Below, one piece after another: positions 45,024 to 51,550 of a DNA stretch of 64,000 nt; within the stretch, counting starts at the first letter, position 1, and every line of letters begins with the position of its first letter. The DNA lies in assembly GCA_963824395.1 (NCBI GenBank), contig CAWGPF010000001.1:1116001-1180000 (forward strand), read 5' to 3'. The position numbers and the translations under genes are program-made. The stretch comes from 13-2-20CM-66-19 sp963824395 (GTDB lineage: Bacteria; Pseudomonadota; Gammaproteobacteria; Steroidobacterales; Steroidobacteraceae). The notes below the pieces were generated by a model. That model saw only the letters and a program-made list of their open reading frames with translations, was not told the origin of the DNA and searched no databases.

Positions 45024-45706
45024 GCGGCCTGCCCGGCGGAGAGCTCGTGCAGCGTGCCGCTGCGCAGCTCGAGCACCCGATCGGCACGCGCCGCGAGCGC
45101 GGCATCGTGGGTGACGATCAGGAGCGTCGCGCCGCGGGCGCGCGCCAGGCGCAGCAGCACCGGGGTCACCTCGCGCGCCGTGTCCTCATCGAGGTTGCCG
45201 GTCGGTTCGTCGGCCAGCAGCAGCTTGGGTGCGTTGACGATGGCGCGCGCGATCGCCACGCGCTGCTGCTCACCGCCGGAGAGCTGATCCACCGCGCTCG
45301 TGGCGCGCGTGTGAAGACCGACCTCCTCCAGCGCGGCGTAGCCGCGCACGCGGGCAGCCGCGCCGCCCACCCCATTGAGTTCCAGCACCAGAGCCACGTT
45401 CTCGAGGGCGTTCAGGGTCGGGATGAGATTAAAAAACTGGTAGATGAAGCCGACGTGCGCACGGCGGTAGAGCGTGCGGGCCGGTTCAGCGAGGGCACTC
45501 ACCCGGGTGCCGTCGAGCTCGACGCTCCCCGCATCGACGCTGTCGATGCCGCTCACGAGGTTGAGGAGCGTCGACTTGCCTGAGCCGCTGCGCCCGGTGA
45601 CGGCGACGATCTGGCCGTCCTCGATGCGCGCAGTGGCATGCTCGAGCACCACGTGTGTACGCGTTCCCTCGCGGAAGCTCTTGCACAGATTTTCGATGTA
45701 AAGCAT
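45020..45706 (-). CDS. ABC transporter ATPase, LolD/MacB type
   Basis: A 228-residue ATPase: Walker A GRSGSGKST (about 38-46), Q-loop in FIYQFFNLIPTL, signature QLSGGEQQR, Walker B LLLADEPTGNLD, and VTHD. It belongs to the LolD/MacB branch that works on lipoproteins or other periplasmic cargo. First gene of the ATPase-permease-lipocalin operon; divergent from the DUF2007 gene. Confidence 0.94.
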   Translation of the reverse strand: MLYIENLCKSFREGTRTHVVLEHATARIEDGQIVAVTGRSGSGKSTLLNLVSGIDSVDAGSVELDGTRVSALAEPARTLYRRAHVGFIYQFFNLIPTLNALENVALVLELNGVGGAAARVRGYAALEEVGLHTRATSAVDQLSGGEQQRVAIARAIVNAPKLLLADEPTGNLDEDTAREVTPVLLRLARARGATLLIVTHDAALAARADRVLELRSGTLHELSAGQAA

Positions 45707-45777
45707 CTGACCTGCCGTGGCTTGCCCTGCTGCCGGCGTGCATTGTAGAAAGTTCCGCGCTTTGGCACTGTAGTGTC

Positions 45778-45990
45778 ATGTCGGACCCCGCCTGGCGCCT
45801 GCTCACGACGCTGCCTGACCTGCCGAGTGCCCAGTCGCTCGCCGAAGTGCTGAGCGCGGCCGGCATGCAGGTGCGCGTCAGTTCTGATGCCGGGGTACTT
45901 GGTCAGGCCGCCCCGTCGCGCCTCTACGTCGTGAGCGCGGCGTGGCAGCAGGCGCAGGACTTCCTGCAGGCCGGCGGCCCCGGGAACTGA
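45778..45990 (+). CDS. DUF2007-type small protein
   Basis: A 70-residue protein with the signal-transducer-like DUF2007 pattern (WRLLTTLPDLPSAQSLAEVLSAAGMQVRVSSD...AAPSRLYVV). Such proteins have a PII-like/ferredoxin fold and unknown role. It precedes the glutathione transferase by 8 nt, so they are probably co-transcribed. Confidence 0.7.
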   Translation: MSDPAWRLLTTLPDLPSAQSLAEVLSAAGMQVRVSSDAGVLGQAAPSRLYVVSAAWQQAQDFLQAGGPGN

Positions 45991-45998
45991 AGACGCCC

Positions 45999-46664
45999 GT
46001 GCTGACGCTGCACCACCTGAATGCCTCGCGCTCGCAACGCGTGCTGTGGCTCCTCGAGGAGCTCGGCGTGCCGTACGAGCTGAAGAAGTACCAGCGCGAC
46101 GCGAAGACCTATCTTGCGCCCGCGGAACTGAAGCACATCCACCCGCTGGGCAAGTCTCCGGTCATCACCGACGGCCCGCGCACCATCGCCGAGACCGGCG
46201 CCATCATCGAGTACCTCCTCGACAGCTACGGTGAGGGGCGCCTGCGCCCGGCGGCCGCAAGCGAGGCGCATCTGCGCTACACCTACTGGCTGCACTACGC
46301 GGAAGGCTCAGGGATGCCGCCGCTCCTGCTCAAGTTCATCTTCCAGCGCCTGCCGCAGGGCCCGGTGCCGGCGCTGCTGCGCCCGCTGGTGCGCGCCATC
46401 GCCGCGGGCGCGCAGCGCAGCTACATCGATCCGCAGCTCGCCATGCACATGGGGTTCTGGGAAAAGAGCCTCAGCGAATATCCCTGGTTCGCCGGCGATG
46501 ACTTCACGGCCGCGGACATCCAGATGAGCTTCCCCGTGGAAGCCGCCAGCGCGCGCTCCGGGATCCCCCTGGGGCCGAAGCTGCAGGGCTTCCTCGGGCG
46601 CATCCACGCGCGCCCGGCCTACCAGCGGGCCCTGAGCGTCGGGGGTCCCCTCGAACTGCCCTGA
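45999..46664 (+). CDS. Glutathione S-transferase family protein
   Basis: A 221-residue two-domain protein: thioredoxin-like N-domain (LHHLNASRSQRVLWLLEELGVPYEL, HPLGKSPVITD with cis-proline, and IAETGAIIEYL) and a helical C-domain (WFAGDDFTAADIQMSFPVEAA). The active residue is the Ser/Tyr region SRSQR. GTG at 45999 gives the standard N-terminus; upstream in-frame sequence belongs to DUF2007. Substrate not known. Confidence 0.88.
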   Translation: MLTLHHLNASRSQRVLWLLEELGVPYELKKYQRDAKTYLAPAELKHIHPLGKSPVITDGPRTIAETGAIIEYLLDSYGEGRLRPAAASEAHLRYTYWLHYAEGSGMPPLLLKFIFQRLPQGPVPALLRPLVRAIAAGAQRSYIDPQLAMHMGFWEKSLSEYPWFAGDDFTAADIQMSFPVEAASARSGIPLGPKLQGFLGRIHARPAYQRALSVGGPLELP

Positions 46665-46786
46665 GCGGCGGCCAAAAAGGTAAGCAGCGGCGCGCGCGAT
46701 CAGCGAAACTGCGCACCCGCTGCGGATCCCTAAAGCTGCGCCCGAAGGCGCGGCCCGCATGCCTTATCGCAAATGAAGGGTCAGCC

Positions 46787-47563
46787 ATGAGACTGCCAGC
46801 GTCCCGCCGCCAGGGCCGGACAACGATCGGATTCCTCGCCGTCACGGCCGCCACCCTGTGCGCCGGTCTTGCGCTCGCGCAGCAGCCCCCGGCTGCCACC
46901 GCGACGCCGGCCAAGACGAGCGCGGCCAAGGCCGCCCCCGCCGCGCGCTCGCCGAGCTACAGCCTCGGGGTCTCGATGGGGACGCAGCTGAAGAACAACG
47001 GCGTGACCGCCGACTCGGTGAACACCGCCGCTCTGGGGCAGGGCGTTCGCGATGCACTCAGCGGCAAGACCACGCTCACGGATGCTGACCAGAGCGCCAT
47101 CCAGCAGCTGATCACCAAGGCCGCCACGGCCGGCGCGGAAGCCAACCACCGCGCCGCCGCGAAGTTCCTCGCCGACAATGGTAAGAAGCCCGGCGTCATC
47201 ACCACCGCCAGCGGCCTTGAGTACCAGGTGCTCAGCCCCGGCAGCGGCGCCTCCCCGGGCCCCACCGACGAGGTGACGGTCAACTACCGCGGCACGCTCC
47301 TCGACGGCAAGGAATTTGACAGCAGCTACAAGCGGGGCCAGCCGGCCAAGTTCCCCCTGAACCACGTGATCCCGGGCTGGTCCGAGGGCGTGGCCCTCAT
47401 GAAGCCCGGCGCCAAGTACCAGTTCTGGGTGCCCCCGCAGCTCGCCTACGACACGCAGTCGCCCCCCGGGATCCCGCCCGGTTCGCTCCTGGTGTTCGAA
47501 GTCGAGCTCCTGAGCTCCAAGGCCGCCCCGGCGCAGGCCACCACCCCGGCACCGCCGAAGTAA
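46787..47563 (+). CDS. Periplasmic FKBP-type peptidyl-prolyl isomerase (FkpA/Mip-like)
   Basis: A 258-residue precursor with a signal peptide (about residues 1-32, ending LALAQQ). An N-terminal helical dimerisation domain (SLGVSMGTQLKNNGV...) is followed by a C-terminal FKBP domain with VTVNYRGTLLDGKEFDSSYKRGQP, HVIPGWSEGVALM and LVFEVELL. It helps envelope-protein folding. A strong hairpin terminator follows. Confidence 0.92.
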   Translation: MRLPASRRQGRTTIGFLAVTAATLCAGLALAQQPPAATATPAKTSAAKAAPAARSPSYSLGVSMGTQLKNNGVTADSVNTAALGQGVRDALSGKTTLTDADQSAIQQLITKAATAGAEANHRAAAKFLADNGKKPGVITTASGLEYQVLSPGSGASPGPTDEVTVNYRGTLLDGKEFDSSYKRGQPAKFPLNHVIPGWSEGVALMKPGAKYQFWVPPQLAYDTQSPPGIPPGSLLVFEVELLSSKAAPAQATTPAPPK

Positions 47564-47602
47564 GGCGCGCGGCCCCCGACCGTCCACGTGCGCGGATGAT
47601 GA

Positions 47603-47634
47603 GAGAGCGGGCCCGGCAGGGCCCGCTCTCGTTT
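47603..47634 (+). terminator. Intrinsic terminator after fkpA-like gene
   Basis: Perfect 12-bp stem, arms 47603-47614 and 47619-47630 around a 4-nt loop, followed by GTTT. It separates this gene from the convergent HIT gene and can serve both directions, though only the plus strand has a short T-run. Confidence 0.75.
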
Positions 47635-48146
47635 CAGGCTTCCGCGTTCTCGCCGGGGTTGTAACGCATGGGCTTGGTCACCCCTAAGCGCGTGAGTTCG
47701 CGCAGCAGGCTCTCGGCGAGCTGCGCCTGGGCAGCGCGGTCGAAGGCGGGCGCGGCGCTCCAGTCATAGGCCCAGGGCTGCTGCGTGCGCAGCGCCTCGG
47801 GCTCCTCGAGGTAGCGCGGGATGACGTGCGCGTGCAGCGCCGGCTCCTGGTTGCCGAAGATCGCGTAATTGATACGCAGCGCCCCGGTCACCTTCAGGAG
47901 CGCATCCCCGAGGCGCGACATGTCCGAGAGGAAGGCGATGCGCTCGCGCGCCCCGAGCGCGTTCAGGTTCGGCACGACGGGGTCGGGCAAGAGCAGCGCG
48001 TAACCGCGCACGAACTGGCGCTCCCCGAACACCGCCCAGCCGCTGAACAGGCGCGCGATGACCTTCGGATCGCGCCCCTCGCGGGCGGCGCTGACCTGGG
48101 AGTGGATGGCCGTGACGGCGTCCGCGGCGACTTCGCTGTTCTTCAT
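47634..48146 (-). CDS. HIT-family nucleotide hydrolase-like protein
   Basis: A 170-residue protein with the LNALGARERIAFLSDMSRLGDAL helix and the histidine-triad region NQEPALHAHVIPRY. Relative to Fhit-type HxHxH the motif keeps two histidines (the nucleophile and the one after) and has alanine where the first stands. Likely acts on dinucleoside polyphosphates or related nucleotides; substrate uncertain. ATG 48146; its start overlaps the DUF486 stop by 4 nt. Confidence 0.78.
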   Translation of the reverse strand: MKNSEVAADAVTAIHSQVSAAREGRDPKVIARLFSGWAVFGERQFVRGYALLLPDPVVPNLNALGARERIAFLSDMSRLGDALLKVTGALRINYAIFGNQEPALHAHVIPRYLEEPEALRTQQPWAYDWSAAPAFDRAAQAQLAESLLRELTRLGVTKPMRYNPGENAEA

Positions 48147-48508
48147 GCATGACCCGGGGAGCGGAATACGAAATATACCGCACCCATGATGCACAGCGCC
48201 GCCCACAGGTAGTCGAGTTTGAAGGGCTTGCCCATGTAGAACACCGCGAACGGCACGAATACGCCCAGCGTGATCACTTCCTGCAGGATCTTCAGCTGCG
48301 GCAGCGACAGCTGCGTGTAGCCGATGCGGTTGCCCGGCACCTGCAGCAGGTACTCGAAGAAGGCGATGCCCCAGCTCGCCAACGCGGCGATGTACCAGGG
48401 CCGCCCGGCGAGGTTCTTCAGGTGCGCATACCAGGCGAACGTCATGAACACGTTCGAGCAGATGAGCAGCAGGGTCGCGCTCAGGGTGGCGGAGGCGAAT
48501 GGGCTCAT
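48143..48508 (-). CDS. DUF486 / DMT-like small membrane protein
   Basis: A 121-residue protein with four hydrophobic helices (about residues 5-25, 40-58, 70-88, 95-115), matching DUF486, a small multidrug-resistance-like fold of unknown function. The ATG at 48508 has GGAG upstream. It follows the HAD gene on the same strand. Confidence 0.78.
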   Translation of the reverse strand: MSPFASATLSATLLLICSNVFMTFAWYAHLKNLAGRPWYIAALASWGIAFFEYLLQVPGNRIGYTQLSLPQLKILQEVITLGVFVPFAVFYMGKPFKLDYLWAALCIMGAVYFVFRSPGHA

Positions 48509-48539
48509 GCGGGCAACTCCGGCAGGCGCGGCCGCGTCA

Positions 48540-49157
48540 TCAGCACGCAACCCCGAGGGCACGCAGGCCCGCGAGCGTGCCCGCGTGGTCCTGGTGCACG
48601 ATGCCGAACCAGCCGCGCTCGCGGGCGGCCGCGATGTTCTCGGCGCGATCATCGATGAAAACCGTCTGCGCCGGTGTCAGCGCAAAGCGCCTTTCCGCTT
48701 CGGCGTAGATCCCGGCCTCGGGCTTCATGACGCCGGCGAGGTAGGAGGGCAGCGCACCGTGGCCTATGCCGTGCAGCCGAAACTCGCGCGACAGGTGCGC
48801 CCAGTGCAGATCCCCGATGTTGGAGAGCAGGTACACGCGGTAGCGCTCGCTTAAGCGGTGCGCGAGCGCCACCATGGCGGCGTCGAGCTCGAACATGCCC
48901 ACCCACTGCGCGTGCAGCTCCGCGCTCGCCACCGGCTCGGTGGCGAGCGCGGCTAGACGCGCGAGCAGCTGCGCGCCATGCTCGCGGCCGCACTCGTGCT
49001 CGCTGAGGGCAATGCCGCCGATCACCGTGTCCATGTCCGGGGCGTGCGCGCCGCGCGCGCCGAGGAACTCGAGGAACGGGCGGTAGTTGAGGCGTACGAA
49101 CACCCAGCCAATGTCGAAGACGATGCTCGTGATCGCACCCTCGGGCATGGCGCTCAC
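48540..49157 (-). CDS. HAD-superfamily phosphatase, YihX-like
   Basis: A 205-residue phosphatase-like protein. Motif I is VFDIGWVFV (the D-x-G version of the YihX branch), motif II LLSNIGD, motif III lysine in VMKPEAGIY, and motif IV VFIDDRAENI. Phosphatase activity on a sugar phosphate or nucleotide is likely; substrate unknown. GTG at 49157 overlaps the ODC-like stop. Confidence 0.85.
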   Translation of the reverse strand: MSAMPEGAITSIVFDIGWVFVRLNYRPFLEFLGARGAHAPDMDTVIGGIALSEHECGREHGAQLLARLAALATEPVASAELHAQWVGMFELDAAMVALAHRLSERYRVYLLSNIGDLHWAHLSREFRLHGIGHGALPSYLAGVMKPEAGIYAEAERRFALTPAQTVFIDDRAENIAAARERGWFGIVHQDHAGTLAGLRALGVAC

Positions 49158-50323
49158 GCCTGCGTCACGCTGCCCGTATCCCCGGGACGCTGGTTCACCG
49201 CCACCACCGTCGCGCGCGGGAAGAAGTTGAAGTCCGTGGCGCTCGCCAGGGTATAGGCGCCCATGGCGCGCCCCACCACCAGGTCCCCGGTCTTGAGCTT
49301 CGGCAGCATGAGATTCTCGGCGATCACGTCGATGCTGTCGCAGGTCGGGCCCGCCAGCACCGCCGGCAGGCGCTCCGCAGCATCGCGCAGCGGCTCCACC
49401 GGATAGCGGGCGTGATCGAACAGCTGGCCGCTGTAGGAGCCGTACAGGCCGTCATCGAGGTAGTACCACCAGTGGCCCTCGCGCTGCGCGCGTCCCATGA
49501 CCGAGGCCACGCCGATCGCCGCGGGACCGGCGATGTAGCGCCCCGGTTCCGCGATCACGCGTACGCGCCTGGGGAGTTTCAGGCGGGCGGCACGCAGCGG
49601 CGCGCAGTAACGCGCGATGTCCTGCACCGGGGTCGCGTAGTCGATGGGAAAGCCGCCGCCGATGTCGAGCGTGTCGAGCACCCCGAGGCGCTCGCGCCGC
49701 GCCGCGGCCAGCAGCCGCGCGCAGGCCGTGAGTGCCTCGACGTGCTTGGTGGCGTCGGGGGTCTGGGAGCCGACGTGGAAGGACAGGCCGCGCACGCTCA
49801 CGCCGAGCTCGGCCGCCAGGCGCGCAAGGCTCAGCAGGTCCTCCGGGTCGCAGCCGAACTTGCGTGACAGGTCGCATACCGCCCCCGGGGCGCGGAAGGA
49901 GACGCGCAGCAGCAGCTCGACCTGGCCGCCGAGGCGGGAGAACTTGCGCACCTCGTCGGGGTTGTCGGCGACGAAGGTGCGCACCCCGAAGTGCAGCGCG
50001 TTGGCGATGTCCGCGGGGCGCTTGATCGGGTGCGTGTGGATGCAGCGCGCCGGGTCCACTCCGAGGCGCTCCACCAGCTGCACTTCGCCGGTCGTGGCAA
50101 GGTCGAGGTAGCCCCCCTCCTCGAGCACCGTGCGCACCACGGCGGCGTGCGGCAGGGGCTTGAGCGCGTAGTGCAGGTCCACGTGCGGCAGCGCGCGGTG
50201 CAGCTTGCGGTACTGCACGCGCACGCGCTCGCAGTCGAGGATCAGCAGCGGGGAGCCGAACTCGCGTACCAGGCGGCGCACGTGCGCGGGCTGGAACGGA
50301 TCGATGAATCGCGGGCGGTGCAC
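49154..50323 (-). CDS. Fold-III PLP decarboxylase, ornithine-decarboxylase-like
   Basis: PLP enzyme of the eukaryotic-type ornithine decarboxylase family. The 389-residue protein has the PLP lysine in HYALKPLPHA (K55), the phosphate-binding GGG in DIGGGFPIDY, and the C-terminal catalytic cysteine in GPTCDSIDVI. Ornithine/lysine decarboxylases and related arginine or diaminopimelate enzymes share these; the CDSIDVI cysteine favours ornithine decarboxylase, which makes putrescine. GTG at 50323 is the only start after the Sua5 stop and lacks a clear ribosome site. Confidence 0.86.
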   Translation of the reverse strand: MHRPRFIDPFQPAHVRRLVREFGSPLLILDCERVRVQYRKLHRALPHVDLHYALKPLPHAAVVRTVLEEGGYLDLATTGEVQLVERLGVDPARCIHTHPIKRPADIANALHFGVRTFVADNPDEVRKFSRLGGQVELLLRVSFRAPGAVCDLSRKFGCDPEDLLSLARLAAELGVSVRGLSFHVGSQTPDATKHVEALTACARLLAAARRERLGVLDTLDIGGGFPIDYATPVQDIARYCAPLRAARLKLPRRVRVIAEPGRYIAGPAAIGVASVMGRAQREGHWWYYLDDGLYGSYSGQLFDHARYPVEPLRDAAERLPAVLAGPTCDSIDVIAENLMLPKLKTGDLVVGRAMGAYTLASATDFNFFPRATVVAVNQRPGDTGSVTQA

Positions 50324-50336
50324 CTGGAGCGGGAGT

Positions 50337-51356
50337 TTAGGGCAGCACGGCCATCGTGCCGGTGCCGTCGTCGCTCTCGGCGATGCTGGTGGCGGCGCGC
50401 ACCAGGCGGTCGGCCACCGCCTCCCACGCGTCCCCGTCGGGCACGTTCTGCACCAGGATGCGCTGGCAGCCAGCCCGGTCGAGGGTGCGCAGGTTGTTGT
50501 AGAGCTCGCGCGCGTAGACATCCGCTCGCCGGCCGGCGTTGATCCAGGTGACGTACTTGTGCGAGCGCAGCGGCAGGCGCTGCGCGAGCACCGCCACCCG
50601 CCGTCCGCCTGCGGACGCGGCATCCGCCTGCGCATCGATCTCGCCTGCAGGCACGATGGTCACGGGCGTCGCCGGGGCATAGTGGCTCGGCGTGCCGCCG
50701 GGCACGCGCGGGGAGTCGCGCTGCGCGCCGAGAGCGAGCTCCCCCACCACCTCGCGCAGCTGCAAGGCGGTGACGCTCCCCGGGCGCAGCAGGCGCACCT
50801 GCTCGCCCTCGAAGGCGACGATGGTCGACTCCAGTCCGAGCTGGCACTCCCCGCCGTCCATGATCACCCGCACCTGCTCGCCGAGCTCCTCGCGCACGTG
50901 CTCGGCGCGCGTCGGCGAGAGGCGCCCGTAGCGGTTCGCCGAGGGCGCGGCGATCCCGCCGCCAAAGGCGGTCAGCAGCTGCTGTGCCATCGGGTGCGCC
51001 GGCACGCGGATCGCGATGGTGTCCTGCCCCCCCGTGATCAGCTCGTGCACGTGCGGCGCCCTGGGCATCACCATGGTGAGGGGGCCGGGCCAGAACGCCT
51101 CCGCCAGGCGGTTGGCCTGCTCGGGGACCTCACGCACCCAGCGGTGCAGGTAGCGCGGGCTGTCCAGGTGCACGATCACCGGATGATCGGCGGGGCGTCC
51201 CTTGACCTCGAAGATCTTGCGCACCGCGGCCGGGTTCTGCGCGTTGGCGCCGAGGCCGTACACGGTCTCGGTGGGGAAGGCCACGAGCTCCCCGTCGCGC
51301 AGCGCCTGCACGGCGGATTCGAGCTCGACCTGAGTCGCTCTGAGGGTTCGCACCAT
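50337..51356 (-). CDS. L-threonylcarbamoyladenylate synthase, long Sua5 type
   Basis: Makes threonylcarbamoyl-AMP for tRNA t6A modification. The 339-residue protein has the YrdC/TsaC domain (VAFPTETVYGLGANA, PSANRYGRLSPT) and a C-terminal Sua5 domain (about 240-339), as in Sua5 rather than the short TsaC. ATG at 51356 fits the YrdC start; the 51357-51550 space upstream shows no gene, only a small repeat near 51463. Confidence 0.93.
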   Translation of the reverse strand: MVRTLRATQVELESAVQALRDGELVAFPTETVYGLGANAQNPAAVRKIFEVKGRPADHPVIVHLDSPRYLHRWVREVPEQANRLAEAFWPGPLTMVMPRAPHVHELITGGQDTIAIRVPAHPMAQQLLTAFGGGIAAPSANRYGRLSPTRAEHVREELGEQVRVIMDGGECQLGLESTIVAFEGEQVRLLRPGSVTALQLREVVGELALGAQRDSPRVPGGTPSHYAPATPVTIVPAGEIDAQADAASAGGRRVAVLAQRLPLRSHKYVTWINAGRRADVYARELYNNLRTLDRAGCQRILVQNVPDGDAWEAVADRLVRAATSIAESDDGTGTMAVLP

Positions 51357-51550
51357 AGATCGGACAGATTCTACCAAGCCACCGGGGATGAGCACCGCGT
51401 GTTGTGCGAAAGCATCAGCGCCGCGGCGCTCACCGGACGCCGCCGCCACCACCGTGGTGCGAAACGGCGAGCGCGTCACGCCGTCCGCACCCTGCCTGTG
51501 CCACGGCCGGCGCGGGGCCTTTACTTAAGCGCGCCGCACCGTGAGTGCCC

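Noticed and set aside
51357..51550. Possible small gene between Sua5 and the protease
   Set aside because: No frame with a start and ribosome site of convincing length; only a short CACCAC/GTGGTG symmetry is seen.
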